The notes below the pieces were generated by a model. That model searched no databases, was not told the origin of the DNA, and was given only the letters and a program-made list of their open reading frames with translations. From Actibacterium sp. 188UL27-1 (GTDB lineage Bacteria; Pseudomonadota; Alphaproteobacteria; Rhodobacterales; Rhodobacteraceae), in assembly GCF_016901225.1 (NCBI RefSeq), contig NZ_JAFEUL010000014.1, forward strand, positions 1 through 64,000: DNA of 64,000 nucleotides. Reading direction: 5' to 3'. A program made the translations under genes and the position numbers. Positions 18,437 through 28,359 of the stretch are shown in pieces; positions within the stretch are counted from its first letter, which is position 1; the number at the start of each line of letters is the position of its first letter.

Positions 18437-19984
18437 ATGGACAGCACCGTGAACACCCCCGCCGACCGACCGGTCTCGCTCCTCTCGGGGTCCATCTTGC
18501 GATGGGCCGGGTTGGGCGGCATCGCCTTGATATTCCTCTATGTCGTGTGGGGATTGTACCTGGCGGGGGAGCCGGTTTTTGCAGTCGTGATGTTCACCCT
18601 TGGGTCCATCGCGACGGTTCTGTTCGGCTGGGCGCGGTTTTACACATGGCGTTTTGTCTTTCCCGCGGTGGCGGCGGTCGCCCTCTTTATCCTGTTGCCG
18701 GTGCTTTACACCTCGGCCATCGGGTTCACCAATTTCTCGGCGCGCAATCTGCTGACATTCGAGCGGGTGCAGGACTATCACCTGGCGCGCATGGACAAGG
18801 CAGAAGGCAGCGCGCGCGCCTTTGGTCTGACCGAGGATCGGCGGCTTTACTTCCCCCCAACTGCCGATCAACCCGCGCTGATCACCGACCCGCTGACCGA
18901 TGCGGAGGCCGGCAACCTCACCGCAACTGTGGCGCCGGTTGAAGCGCCCGGTCTGCAAGCTGTGCGGGAGGTGATCAAGAACCGTGCCGTACTGCAAACC
19001 CTGTCGGTCACCGCGCCCGATGGCAGCGTGTTGACCATGGACGGTTTGCGGGAATTTGCGGCAGCCGAACCCTTGTATATCCTAAGCACCGATGGGGTGC
19101 TTCTGGCAAAAGATGGCGGCATCCTGACCCCCAACCATAAGACGGGTTTTTACCAGACCGCCGATGGCCAACAGATCTCCCCCGGGTGGCGGGTCGGGGT
19201 GGGCTGGCAGAATTTCAACAAGGTGCTGACCTCTGACGGGGTGCGCCAGCCGATGTTGCAGATTTTTCTATGGACGGTTGTCTTTGCCTTTCTGTCCATG
19301 GCGCTGACATTCGCCGTTGGTACGGCGCTCGCCGTCATCCTGGATTGGCAGCATCTCAGCCATAAGGGGCTCTACCGCGTCTTGTTGGTGCTGCCCTATG
19401 CGGTGCCCGGCTTCATCTCGATCCTGGTTTTCCGCGGCCTCTTCAACCAGAATTTCGGTGAGATCAATATGATCCTGACCGGCCTTTTTGGGATCAAACC
19501 CACCTGGTTTACCGATCCGGTTCTGGCCAAGACCATGCTGTTGATCGTGAATACCTGGCTTGGCTATCCCTATTGGATGCTCCTGATTGGGGGGTTCTTG
19601 CAAGCGGTCCCGCAAGATCATTACAAAGCTGCGGCCTTGGATGGATCAGGCCCTGTGCGCAACTTCTTTGCCATTACGCTGCCGCAGATCCTGCCGCCAT
19701 CCGTGCCGCTGCTGATCGCCAATTTCGCGTTCAATTTCAATAATGTCGTCCTGATCCTACTGTTGACCCGGGGCGGGCCAGACATTCCCGGCACCATAAT
19801 CCCGGCGGGTTCGACTGACCTTTTGGGATCGTTCACTTTTCGTCTGGCCTTTAACGATTCCGGCCAGGATTTCGGCATGGCCGGTGCGATTTCGACCATC
19901 ATCTTCCTGATCACAGGGATCATCGCCTATGCCAATTTCCGCGTCATGCAGCGGGTGGCCGCCAAACGGAGTGCGCGCGGATGA
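18437..19984 (+). CDS. aglF: Alpha-glucoside ABC transporter permease, MalF-like
   Basis: 515-aa inner-membrane permease with the long periplasmic insertion after helix 3 that characterises MalF (about residues 100-255). The C-terminal half carries binding-protein-dependent permease helices and the EAA-type loop [21 protein letters not shown]. Several N-terminal helices precede the insertion, as in MalF. It overlaps the next permease by 4 bases (ATGA), so the two are translationally coupled. Confidence 0.92.
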   Translation: MDSTVNTPADRPVSLLSGSILRWAGLGGIALIFLYVVWGLYLAGEPVFAVVMFTLGSIATVLFGWARFYTWRFVFPAVAAVALFILLPVLYTSAIGFTNFSARNLLTFERVQDYHLARMDKAEGSARAFGLTEDRRLYFPPTADQPALITDPLTDAEAGNLTATVAPVEAPGLQAVREVIKNRAVLQTLSVTAPDGSVLTMDGLREFAAAEPLYILSTDGVLLAKDGGILTPNHKTGFYQTADGQQISPGWRVGVGWQNFNKVLTSDGVRQPMLQIFLWTVVFAFLSMALTFAVGTALAVILDWQHLSHKGLYRVLLVLPYAVPGFISILVFRGLFNQNFGEINMILTGLFGIKPTWFTDPVLAKTMLLIVNTWLGYPYWMLLIGGFLQAVPQDHYKAAALDGSGPVRNFFAITLPQILPPSVPLLIANFAFNFNNVVLILLLTRGGPDIPGTIIPAGSTDLLGSFTFRLAFNDSGQDFGMAGAISTIIFLITGIIAYANFRVMQRVAAKRSARG

Positions 19985-20871
19985 TGGTCGAAGACAAAAC
20001 CACGCTCAGATGGCGCAAGATCGCCGCCCATGGTTTTATTATCGCCTTTATCGCGCTGATTATGTTCCCGTTCCTGATGGTGCTGTCGATCTCGTTCCGG
20101 GAGGGGAATTTCTCGACCGGGAACCTGTTGCCAGAGCGCCCGACATTGGAGCATTGGGCGTTGGCCCTGGGCTTTGACTACACGCGCGCGGATGGGACAG
20201 TCATGACACCGCCATATCCGGTGCTGCTGTGGCTGTGGAATTCGATCAAGATCGGGTTGATCGCCTCGGCTGGCGTGTTGTTGCTGTCGACGACCTCCGC
20301 CTATGCGTTTGCCCGGATGAAGTTTGCCGGAAAGTCGACGGTCCTGGACGCGCTGTTGATCATCCAGATGTTTCCAGCCGCCCTGACAGTGATTGCCATC
20401 TATGCGATTTTCGATGCGCTGGGGCAGGTCGTGCCGTGGATGGGGGTTGATCACCATGGCGCCGTGATCATCGCCTATTTATCGGCGATCACCCTGCATA
20501 TCTGGACGATCAAGGGCTATTTCGAAAGCATTGATCCCGCCTTGGACAAGGCCGCGCAGATCGACGGTGCCACACCGTGGCAGGCGTTTCGCTATATCTT
20601 TCTGCCGCTGGCCTTGCCGATCCTGGCCATCGTCTTTGTGCTGTCGTTCATCTTTCTGGTGAACGAATATCCCGTGGCCTCCGTCTTGCTACGGGATACT
20701 GATCAGATGACGCTGGCTGTTGGTGCCCGGCAATATCTCTACCCCCAGAAATACCTGTGGGGGGATTTCGCGGCGGCTGCGATCCTGTCAGGCCTGCCGA
20801 TCACCGTGCTGTTTCTGATCTGCCAGCGGTTTCTGATTTCCGGGCTCAGCGACGGGGGCGTCAAAGGGTAG
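19981..20871 (+). CDS. aglG: Alpha-glucoside ABC transporter permease, MalG-like
   Basis: 296 aa with six predicted membrane helices and the EAA loop [21 protein letters not shown]. The ending ([19 protein letters not shown]) matches the conserved MalG tail, which contacts the MalK ATPase. It is last in the rightward operon. Its final 84 bases overlap the 3' end of the leftward malQ gene. Confidence 0.92.
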   Translation: MMVEDKTTLRWRKIAAHGFIIAFIALIMFPFLMVLSISFREGNFSTGNLLPERPTLEHWALALGFDYTRADGTVMTPPYPVLLWLWNSIKIGLIASAGVLLLSTTSAYAFARMKFAGKSTVLDALLIIQMFPAALTVIAIYAIFDALGQVVPWMGVDHHGAVIIAYLSAITLHIWTIKGYFESIDPALDKAAQIDGATPWQAFRYIFLPLALPILAIVFVLSFIFLVNEYPVASVLLRDTDQMTLAVGARQYLYPQKYLWGDFAAAAILSGLPITVLFLICQRFLISGLSDGGVKG

Positions 20872-22368
20872 GGCAGGGCGATATCGCGCGATAAGCGCCG
20901 CCATGTAGTCCATTGCATCGGGCAATTGATCCGCGTCCGCCACCCGCCAATCCCAGTTCCCGCCGACAGTGCCGGGTGTGTTCATCGTGCCCTCGTCACC
21001 CAGGCGCATCAGGTCTTGCAGGCACAGGATCGCGACCGCGCATCGCGACGATAGCGTGTAAGCCAGCAATCCATCCAAATCCAGTGTTTCGGCTGTTGGG
21101 ACGGCTTTGCGTATCTCATCCAGAAACAGCGCGCGTTGATTGGATGACAGCGTGGTCAGCCAGGCCAGGGTGGTTGGAGTGTCGTGGTTACCCAGATACG
21201 CCCAACCAACCGCGCGATGGTTTTCCAGAAAATGGATCTGCTGGATGTCGGACTGCCCCACCAACTGCACGACATGCATGCTGGGCAAGCCAAACGCATC
21301 GCGCAGATCAAACACCTGCTTGTCTACCGCACCCAGATCTTCGATGATGATCTGTAATCCTGGGATCTGGGCATAGGCGGCTGTCAACAAGGCGGCACCG
21401 GGGCCAGGGCGCCAGGCGCCCAATTGTGGGTCGGGCGTTGCGGCAGGGATCGACCAATAGGCGGCCAGGGCGCGAAAGTGATCGATGCGGAACCGGTCAT
21501 AAAGGCGTTGCGCCCGTGCCAAACGCCTGATCCACCACCCGTAATCGTCGCGGGCCAGAGTCTCCCAATCGTAAACCGGGCTGCCCCAACACTGACCATC
21601 GGCACAAAAGTAATCGGGCGGCGTACCCGACAGCTGGGCTGGCCGACCGACCCGATCCAGTGCAAAATGGCCGCGATTGGCCCAGACATCGGCGCTGTCA
21701 CCATCAACGTAGATCGGGACATCGCCCACAATCTCTACCCGGTGTTGGGTTGCGAATGTGCGCAGTGCAAACCATTGCCGATGAAACAGGTATTGCTCCA
21801 ACACGTACCGATCGGCGATGTCGCGATGTATCGCCATGATGTGGTTAACGCTCGCTGGATCGCGATCCCGCAGCGCATCGGGCCACTCCCACCATGGCGT
21901 GGTGCCGCCTTGCACTTCGCGGATCGTGGCAAAGGCCACGTAGTCTGTCAGCCAGTCGGCTTCTGCAGCGCGAAAGGCAGCCATCCCCTCACGGTGGGAT
22001 GCCGCCGCTGGCGCGGACCGAACCCAGTTGGACAGTTGATCAAAGCAGTGCAACCGATGAGCGCGGACCGCATCAAAGTCATAGCGATCAGACGGTCCGG
22101 TATAGTCCGCCACATCGGGGAAGCCATCAGCGGCCAGGTCATCGAAATCCACAAAAGCGCTGTTCCCACCCATGGCGGATTTCGCCATATAGGGCGAGTC
22201 CTGGTCGTCCAGCGCATCGGCGGGCAGGATCTGCCAGATCGCAATGCCGCGGTCAGCCAACAGCCGAACAAACCGACGGGCTGACGCCCCCAATGTGCCA
22301 CAGCCAAAGGGGCCAGGCAGACTGCTGATATGGCAGAAAATGCCGGTTGATGCTGTCTGTCTTGGCAC
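20788..22368 (-). CDS. malQ: 4-alpha-glucanotransferase (amylomaltase), GH77
   Basis: 526-aa cytoplasmic disproportionating enzyme that transfers maltodextrin segments. The N-terminal [20 protein letters not shown] and [20 protein letters not shown] are typical of GH77. Catalytic residues are recognisable: the nucleophile in [12 protein letters not shown], acid/base in IIEDLGAV, and [11 protein letters not shown]. The last 28 or so residues (after RPALPFDAP) come from sequence antisense to the aglG 3' end, so the native stop may have been lost. It is the last gene of the starch locus, 35 bases after the glucodextranase-C-like gene. Confidence 0.93.
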   Translation of the reverse strand: MPRQTASTGIFCHISSLPGPFGCGTLGASARRFVRLLADRGIAIWQILPADALDDQDSPYMAKSAMGGNSAFVDFDDLAADGFPDVADYTGPSDRYDFDAVRAHRLHCFDQLSNWVRSAPAAASHREGMAAFRAAEADWLTDYVAFATIREVQGGTTPWWEWPDALRDRDPASVNHIMAIHRDIADRYVLEQYLFHRQWFALRTFATQHRVEIVGDVPIYVDGDSADVWANRGHFALDRVGRPAQLSGTPPDYFCADGQCWGSPVYDWETLARDDYGWWIRRLARAQRLYDRFRIDHFRALAAYWSIPAATPDPQLGAWRPGPGAALLTAAYAQIPGLQIIIEDLGAVDKQVFDLRDAFGLPSMHVVQLVGQSDIQQIHFLENHRAVGWAYLGNHDTPTTLAWLTTLSSNQRALFLDEIRKAVPTAETLDLDGLLAYTLSSRCAVAILCLQDLMRLGDEGTMNTPGTVGGNWDWRVADADQLPDAMDYMAALIARYRPALPFDAPVAEPGNQKPLADQKQHGDRQA

Positions 22369-22403
22369 CGGAACGTCCTTGTTTTCTGTGGTATTGGCCC
22401 GGT

Positions 22404-23150
22404 TTAAGGGCGCGTCATGGTGAGCGTGGCCAGCGTCGCGCCACAGTCATAGGCTAGTTGATCCGCCGGTCCGAGAACGTCAACGACATGGGGGTCACAA
22501 TTGCCATCGTGCCCGCCACCAAAGCGATATTCTCCCTCGAATTCATTCACGCGGCGGGTCAACAGATCGCCGTCCTCGGGGAACCCTTCGTTTGATTGCA
22601 CGACCACTTGATAGCCCCACTCAGCCGGCGTGCCGTCACCCAACGCGGCCTTCGCGACGTAACCGGTGATCCGCGTCCCATTGGCGCTGACATCCGTGGC
22701 GACCAAGATATCTGCGGCGAGATCTTTGGCCTTTGGTATCTCTGCCATGACGCGCGTCTGGGGCTGTGGTGAGACGATGATAGCCCTGTCCCAAGCGGCA
22801 TCCGGGGCAAAGGTGATATTCAGCCCCGGAAGGCCAGCGACATGACCGCCGGTGCCCGTATCCACGAAGACGAAGAATAGTTGCACGTCAAAGCCACCTG
22901 CCATGTTCCATTCATTCTGAACCGGAGTCGCGATGTCGAAGTCGAGGCGCAACCGCTCCGCTTCCTCCGTGACCGAGAATGCCAGCAGATCGAACGCGCC
23001 GGGGCGGAATACCGGGTTGGTCGGGTAGATCAGCGCTCCTGCTCCTACATCGTCGCCCGCCGGATCTGTGAATGTAAGGCCATCGGCGCATGCGGGCAGC
23101 GCAAAGGCGGCCGTCAGGATAAGGCTGGCGAGGGGCCGCATCATGGTCAT
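22404..23150 (-). CDS. Exported protein with glucodextranase C-terminal-like domain
   Basis: 248 aa with a signal peptide (about residues 1-22, LILTAAFALPACA). The mature part starts LTFTDPAGDDVGAGALIYPT and continues FRPGAFDLLAFSV, the calcium-site-like opening of the glucodextranase C-terminal binding module (Pfam Glucodextran_C, SLH-like/DOMON-like). It is not attached to a catalytic domain here. It sits 4 bases downstream of a secreted alpha-amylase, so it could act as a detached starch-binding or surface module. Two C-terminal cysteines may pair. Confidence 0.75.
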   Translation of the reverse strand: MTMMRPLASLILTAAFALPACADGLTFTDPAGDDVGAGALIYPTNPVFRPGAFDLLAFSVTEEAERLRLDFDIATPVQNEWNMAGGFDVQLFFVFVDTGTGGHVAGLPGLNITFAPDAAWDRAIIVSPQPQTRVMAEIPKAKDLAADILVATDVSANGTRITGYVAKAALGDGTPAEWGYQVVVQSNEGFPEDGDLLTRRVNEFEGEYRFGGGHDGNCDPHVVDVLGPADQLAYDCGATLATLTMTRP

Positions 23151-23154
23151 CTCC

Positions 23155-24612
23155 CTATGGTTTGGGTTTCAAAATCCAGATGGACTGGGCCGGTACCGTC
23201 AGGGGCAGCACACCGCCGGTGGCACGGAAAAGATGATTTCCCAACTGCTCCACCCATTCGGCATCATGGTCCACCGGGATTGCGGCAGAGGCGTCCTCCA
23301 CCCCGCGATTGACGGCAATGATTACAGTCTCTTCGTCCTGCGAACGCGCAAAGATCAAAAGGTCACCGTCATCGGAAAGTGCCTGGAACGCCCCCATGGA
23401 GAGCGCAGGTGATGCATGTCGGATCGCGATCAGCCTTTTGTAATAATCCAGCATTTCAAGGTCTTGCGGCTGCCCCGCGCCCGGGAGGATGTCGGCCAAG
23501 CCCCAGGGCATGTCGGACCGGTTACTTGGCCATTCGCCAATGTCGCGCGCCACCTCTTCACCGTAATAGATGATTGGCATCCCGACCGAGGTCATTTGCA
23601 ATCCCGCTGCCAGTTTGAACAGGGTCTTGTCGCCGTTCAATTCGTGCAGCAGGCCGGGTTCGTCATGACCGGACAAGTAATGGGCCAGCACGGCGCCAGG
23701 TGTGTGTTTATGTCGCTTTTGCAGATACCCTTGGGCAAAGGCGACGGTGCGAGACCGCCCCAACAACCAGTCCCCGACGGCCCCGCGGAAGGAGAAATCG
23801 ATCCCGCCGGTCATCAATCCGGGCTCGAAATAGCGTTTGGACAGGGCGCTGGCATCGGCGCCCCAGACCTCTCCCAATGTCAGGAAGTGCGGCCCGAAAC
23901 GATCTACCACCAAAGACTGGTTCTGGGCCAGCACGGCAGGCTCCACATGTTTGGCCGTATCGATCCGGTAGCCATCAAATCCGATGCGGTCGACCCAGGC
24001 AGCATGGGCGTTCAGGACATGGCGCGTGGCATCGGGACGCTCCGTTTTTAGGTCAGGCAGCCCGAACAGGCAGGTGGTCAGGTCATCCGTCCCGCAATCG
24101 TCGTTCTGCCGTATCCAATCGGGGTGTATATCGATGAAATCACTGCCATAGCCCACATGGTTGAACACCACATCAACAAGCACTTTCATATTGAGGGCAT
24201 GGGCCTGATCGACGAGCGCTTTCAGATCCGCCTCGCTTCCCATGCGCGGGTCAAGCGCCGTAAAATTGTCTGCCCAATAACCGTGATAGGCCCAATCGGG
24301 AAAGCCTGCGCCTTCGACGTAACCGTCGATATTGTCGACAATCGGCGTGATCCAAAGAGCTGTCACGCCCAGTTCATCGAGGTATGGCAACTGGTTGGTC
24401 AGACCTTTCCAATCCCCGCCGTGGAAATAGCCGGGCTTGCTCGGGTCGGTTTCATGGGCATTGGGCAAGCCATCGGCAAATCGATCCGGGATGACAAAGT
24501 AAAGAACTTCTTGGTTCCAGTCATGCAAAGCGGGCTTGCCGTGCTGGTCGGCCACCACCAGCGAGGCAGATCCGAGTGTGGCGCATGTGGCGATCATCTT
24601 GGTGAATTGCAT
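23155..24612 (-). CDS. Secreted alpha-amylase, GH13
   Basis: About 485 aa starting at MQFTKMIATCATLGSAS (24612), where GGAGAG lies at ribosome-binding distance; the open frame extends upstream to 24855 without such a site. The signal peptide ends near VVADQ. GH13 regions: VLYFVIPDRFADG, DVVFNHVGYGSDF, nucleophile Asp in GFDGYRIDTAKHV, acid/base Glu in LGEVWGAD, and SGHDEPG. The export signal and porin neighbour imply attack on external or periplasmic alpha-glucans. Normal length, no carbohydrate-binding module of its own. Confidence 0.93.
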   Translation of the reverse strand: MQFTKMIATCATLGSASLVVADQHGKPALHDWNQEVLYFVIPDRFADGLPNAHETDPSKPGYFHGGDWKGLTNQLPYLDELGVTALWITPIVDNIDGYVEGAGFPDWAYHGYWADNFTALDPRMGSEADLKALVDQAHALNMKVLVDVVFNHVGYGSDFIDIHPDWIRQNDDCGTDDLTTCLFGLPDLKTERPDATRHVLNAHAAWVDRIGFDGYRIDTAKHVEPAVLAQNQSLVVDRFGPHFLTLGEVWGADASALSKRYFEPGLMTGGIDFSFRGAVGDWLLGRSRTVAFAQGYLQKRHKHTPGAVLAHYLSGHDEPGLLHELNGDKTLFKLAAGLQMTSVGMPIIYYGEEVARDIGEWPSNRSDMPWGLADILPGAGQPQDLEMLDYYKRLIAIRHASPALSMGAFQALSDDGDLLIFARSQDEETVIIAVNRGVEDASAAIPVDHDAEWVEQLGNHLFRATGGVLPLTVPAQSIWILKPKP

Positions 24613-24685
24613 GCTGATCTCTCCAAAAGGATTATCCCGGGGCCGGATCCAAGGGATCATCCAGCCCAGGAATGCGGACCTGACT

Positions 24686-25870
24686 TTAAAACCAGGTCTC
24701 GAACTGGACACCGTAGGACATGCCCGAGGTTTCATCCCCGAACGCGGTTTGACTGTCGATCGCGCCAACCTCGCTCCATCCACCATGGGTCGCGAAGACG
24801 CGCAATTGCGGGCGGGACCAGAATCCCGGTTTCCCGAATGTATAGATCCCGGCAAGGGTGGTCTTGGTCAGGTCGCGCGTATTGCCGTCTTCGGTCACCT
24901 GATCATAGCCAACCTCCAACGCTACGGCGAAATTGTCGTTGATCGTGTATTGCGGGCGCACCCCGACCGACGTCCAGGCCGTCTTGTTTCCATCATCATT
25001 GTCAACTTGATGGAGGCCGACAAAGAACAACTCTGTTTTTTCTCCGACCGGAACCAGCCCATGGACCTGGGCGCGGGTCAGACTGCGATCACTACCGGCA
25101 AAGGCCGCGCCATCCCCGAAAAAGCCCCAGGCCGCCCCTTCGGAATACATCAGGCTGCCTTTCAGGAAGCCGCCGTAGAAGTTGTTCTTTTGCAGATGGG
25201 CCCGGATGGCAAAGCCTTCATCGCCGGCTTGATCCTCATCGACCATTGCGTAGGCCAGGCCAATCTCGGCGATCAGATCCTCGCCCAGTTCTATGTTCTC
25301 GATCCGTCCGTCCAGCGTGACGACCGTGTTTTCCTCGTCGGTAAAGGCCGCAACGGACAGATCACCGAAGCCCAGCTTCACATTCTCCAACCCGACGCCG
25401 TAGCCGTTAAAGTTGGAGTAATCCTCGTAATAAAAATCGATGATGTGGATGTCTTTGCGTTTGTAGTACCGCCGCCCGGCCCATAACGTGCTGTCCTTGA
25501 ACGCTCCTTCGCCAAAGCCCTTATAACCGACCCATAGTTCACGCAGAACGATATCGGTCTCGATGTCACCGCTGAACCGCAGATCGTTGCTGTCGCCCGC
25601 GATATGGTAGCGGATGCCGCCCACGATCTGGCTGCCATTGGACAGGTCCGTGCTGGCGTTGAACCCGAACTCACCATAGAAATCGGCTTCGTTGCCGAGG
25701 CGGTATTTGGTCCAGGCGCCATTCAGTTGCATCTTGACGAAATCGCTGCCTTCCGTCTCACCCACACCGAGGCGAAGATACCCCGTTTGAGAGAATTTGA
25801 ATTCCGCTTGTGCCGCACCGCCACTGGCAATGACCAAGGCTGCGAGTGTCCCGAGAGTTTGTTTTTTCAT
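24686..25870 (-). CDS. lamB: LamB-like maltoporin
   Basis: 394 aa starting MKKQTLGTLAALVIASG at 25870, behind a GGAGG site; the longer frame from 25957 is not supported. A signal peptide (ending AAQA) is followed by alternating beta-strand sequence with family marks: FSQTGYLRLGVGETEGSD, LWAGRRYYKRKDIHIIDFYY and a terminal aromatic (QFETWF). The WAGRRYYKR-D-H--DFYY block is the maltoporin signature. It stands 73 bases upstream of the alpha-amylase and should take up maltodextrins across the outer membrane. Confidence 0.88.
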   Translation of the reverse strand: MKKQTLGTLAALVIASGGAAQAEFKFSQTGYLRLGVGETEGSDFVKMQLNGAWTKYRLGNEADFYGEFGFNASTDLSNGSQIVGGIRYHIAGDSNDLRFSGDIETDIVLRELWVGYKGFGEGAFKDSTLWAGRRYYKRKDIHIIDFYYEDYSNFNGYGVGLENVKLGFGDLSVAAFTDEENTVVTLDGRIENIELGEDLIAEIGLAYAMVDEDQAGDEGFAIRAHLQKNNFYGGFLKGSLMYSEGAAWGFFGDGAAFAGSDRSLTRAQVHGLVPVGEKTELFFVGLHQVDNDDGNKTAWTSVGVRPQYTINDNFAVALEVGYDQVTEDGNTRDLTKTTLAGIYTFGKPGFWSRPQLRVFATHGGWSEVGAIDSQTAFGDETSGMSYGVQFETWF

Positions 25871-26034
25871 GGTGTCCTCCGTTGATCCGGTTGTGACCGG
25901 TTTGTTGTTTTTATGGTTGCGCGCATGGCTCATCCGGTCGCGGATGCGGGTGCGCATTCGCGTCGGGTTTTGCCCAAGGCTGTTGGATTGACCCGGCCGT
26001 GACCGGGCGGGGGTGTCAGGTTAGGATCGGTATC

Positions 26035-27099
26035 TCATATTTCCCCCGGACCAGCCTTTGGCCTGGCAATCGATTGTCCAAAAATCAACTCACAAGGCAG
26101 GCTGATGCCGTGCCGTTGCACGGGTGTCGTGCCAGCCTTGCTGACCGCTGCGGTCAGGTCCGCCAAGGGGCCGCTTGTATCCGTCCAGTCGAAATATGTG
26201 CGGCAAAGTTCTGGTAGGCCGGGGGGCAGGTGAGCGATCCGTCCCCCATCATCATGCGCCACGACAGACACATCACCCGGGATGGTTAGCCCCAATTCTT
26301 CAAGGATTACCGCCAGCTCAGCCGCCACCGGAACGGAGCCGCACATAATTGCTGTCGGCGCGGGGCCGAGCCGTTCTGAAAACAGCCCCAGAACGTAGGA
26401 TCGCAACCGTGAGGCATTGCCACCTTCCAGAAATTCAAGATGAGTCAAAACCTCCTGCCGGGCCGCCGCCAATGTCGCGCGATAGACGGCGGAACGGTGG
26501 ATGGCATGGGTCGTTGTGGCGTCATCCTGGATGATCGCAATCCTGCGATGGCCCAGATCCAAGAGCGCATGCAAGGGATCCCGCACAATCTGTGCATTAT
26601 CCACAGTGACGAAGGGGACGGCACAGCCGTCGGCCGGCAATCCGTGCACGACAAAGGGAAACTTGGCGTCGGTCAGAAAATCGATCCGTGCGTCGTTCTG
26701 CATGGGTGCCCCCACGACAAACGCGTCCACGATGCCGCGTTTTATCATGTCTTTGTATTTCAGGATGACGTTCTGATGAGGTGGTTTGACCGAAAACACG
26801 AGGTCATAGCCGCGTTCCGACAATTCAAAGGAGAGTTTCGACACCAGTTCCAGAAAGTCCGGGCTGCCGTTATGGCGGGTTTGGCGGACCAGCTCCAGAT
26901 CGGCGATCAGGCAAATGATGTTGGATTTGCCGGAGACGAGTGATTTGGCTGCCCGGTTGGGCACATAACCCAGTTCGCGCGCGGCGTCCTGGATCTTGGC
27001 CTTGGTATCGGGGTGAACGTCATCGAATCCGTTCAAGGCGCGGCTGACAGTGGCCGTCGAAAGGCCAAGCTTCGCGCTGATATCTTTGAGCGTTGCCAA
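26035..27099 (-). CDS. LacI-family regulator of the starch locus
   Basis: About 354 aa. The helix-turn-helix is LKDISAKLGLSTATVSRALN, followed by a hinge (RAAKSLVSGKSN) and a sensor domain. The likely start is TTG at 27099-27097 (reading M-ATLKDIS), because AGGAGG lies 5 bases upstream and no ATG fits. It precedes the porin, amylase, glucodextranase-C-like and malQ genes on the same strand. Two palindromes of the form AATCTAA-N4-TTAGAT lie upstream of it, so autoregulation is expected. The 164-base gap before the porin may hold a second promoter. Confidence 0.87.
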   Translation of the reverse strand: MATLKDISAKLGLSTATVSRALNGFDDVHPDTKAKIQDAARELGYVPNRAAKSLVSGKSNIICLIADLELVRQTRHNGSPDFLELVSKLSFELSERGYDLVFSVKPPHQNVILKYKDMIKRGIVDAFVVGAPMQNDARIDFLTDAKFPFVVHGLPADGCAVPFVTVDNAQIVRDPLHALLDLGHRRIAIIQDDATTTHAIHRSAVYRATLAAARQEVLTHLEFLEGGNASRLRSYVLGLFSERLGPAPTAIMCGSVPVAAELAVILEELGLTIPGDVSVVAHDDGGRIAHLPPGLPELCRTYFDWTDTSGPLADLTAAVSKAGTTPVQRHGISLPCELIFGQSIARPKAGPGEI

Positions 27100-27118
27100 A
27101 TCACTCCTCCTAAAGAGC

Positions 27119-27136
27119 AATCTAATCGTTTAGATC
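27119..27136. promoter_or_regulatory. Operator-like palindrome 1 upstream of starch LacI gene
   Basis: AATCTAATCGTTTAGATC shares the core TCTAA-N4-TTAGA with the stronger site 93 bases further up. It lies 20 bases before the TTG start, overlapping where a repressor would block transcription. Confidence 0.65.
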
Positions 27137-27211
27137 ACCATAAGTGAGATTCTGTTCCTGTAAACAGAAAAGATATAAGGAGCGTAATTTCGTTACTAAG
27201 TAGCAGAATAA

Positions 27212-27233
27212 AAAATCTAATCGTTTAGATTTT
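27212..27233. promoter_or_regulatory. Operator-like palindrome 2 upstream of starch LacI gene
   Basis: A 22-base inverted repeat of the form AAAATCTAA-N4-TTAGATTTT with perfect 9-base arms and central CG. It matches the LacI-family operator style and shares its core with the site at 27119. Confidence 0.75.
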
Positions 27234-27260
27234 CACTAAGCCATGACAGCCTTGCATCGC

Positions 27261-28223
27261 TTACGGCCTGCCATCCGTTCCGCTTGTCTGGTCCCGTGCT
27301 CGTTTTCGGAGCTGCGACGGTGTTTCGTCAAAATGTCTGCGGAACTGCTCTATGAAGTGCGAGATGCTGTCATAGCCGACCTCCATCGCGATCTCTGTCA
27401 CGCTTTTGCGGCCTTGGATCAGAAGGCTCCGCGCCCGGGCCATGCGTTGCTCCAGCAGCCACTTGGCCGGTGACGTTCCAAAAACCCGTTTGATATCCCG
27501 ATTGAACGATGCGGGCGAACGGCCAGCCAAGGCAGCGAGTTCCGGCATCGTCAAAGTACCGCTACCTGCCTGCCGCATGATCTGATGCAGGTTGATGGCC
27601 GGTCCGTCCCCGCGCCCATCGCGAAGGGCGGCGACTAGCGGGCCATGATCGGCCAGAGCCGCCAAGAGGTGTAACAATTCAACGAGTTTGGCGCGCACAA
27701 GATCCTCGTCAACGGCCAGATTTTCGTAGATGTCCACAACACTGTGCATGAAAGTGGACATCCGGTGACGTGCCGGGATCCGGTAAAGGCCCGATGTCGC
27801 CTCCTCCGCCGCCGGCGGCGCATTGTGGCGCGTCAGAAAGTTATCGATCACCGTATTGGACAGGAAGATCAGGACAGCTTCCAGCGGCCCCTCCTTGGAC
27901 ACGAAATCTGAATGCAGGATTCGGCCCTGGGGCAGCACAATCAGCTCCTGCGGCCCCATCACGACATCCGGTCGCCCGGTCTGACTGAACCGCTCCGTGC
28001 CGCGGATCAGGAAACACAAGAACGGCATGCTGGACAGGAACGTCACAAACCGCAGGTCGCTGTGAACCGTCTTGTGCAGGATCGTGCCGTGGCGCCCCGT
28101 CAGGATCTGACGGGGCGCTGCGAAATCGGTCAGACTGTCCGGCAGCACCATCGCGGTCAGTCGGTCAGATATGTCGTTCAGCGCGCGCGCCCCGGATGTG
28201 TTGGCGATGGATAGTCCAACCAT
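27261..28223 (-). CDS. AraC-family transcriptional regulator
   Basis: About 320 aa. The N-terminal half is an ExsA/YesN-like sensor (FLSSMPFLCFLIRGTERFSQ; ELIVLPQGRILHSDF). The C-terminal DNA-binding domain has two helix-turn-helices: MPELAALAGRSPASFNRDIK with FGTSPAKWLLEQRMARARSL, then SVTEIAMEVGYDSISHFIEQ with FRRHFDETPSQLRKR. The frame opens with GTG at 28250; ATG at 28223 is an alternative, and neither has a strong ribosome-binding site. It is divergent from the ABM protein gene at 28360, its most likely target. Confidence 0.88.
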   Translation of the reverse strand: MVGLSIANTSGARALNDISDRLTAMVLPDSLTDFAAPRQILTGRHGTILHKTVHSDLRFVTFLSSMPFLCFLIRGTERFSQTGRPDVVMGPQELIVLPQGRILHSDFVSKEGPLEAVLIFLSNTVIDNFLTRHNAPPAAEEATSGLYRIPARHRMSTFMHSVVDIYENLAVDEDLVRAKLVELLHLLAALADHGPLVAALRDGRGDGPAINLHQIMRQAGSGTLTMPELAALAGRSPASFNRDIKRVFGTSPAKWLLEQRMARARSLLIQGRKSVTEIAMEVGYDSISHFIEQFRRHFDETPSQLRKRARDQTSGTDGRP

Positions 28224-28359
28224 TTGGTTGCCATGACGACGATGCGTCACTTTGGCAAGTCAACCTGATTGAAACGGGGCAAGGCTGATCGGACGGGGTT
28301 AGCGCGCTTTATCCATCGCCGTCAGATTGGGCTCAGATGTCACAGGAAAGGAGACGGAT

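Noticed and set aside
24613-24855. N-terminal extension of the alpha-amylase frame
   Set aside because: The signal peptide and ribosome-binding site place the start at 24612.
25985-26012. CCCGG/CCGGG hairpin after the starch LacI gene
   Set aside because: Short stem without a T-run; too weak to call a terminator.
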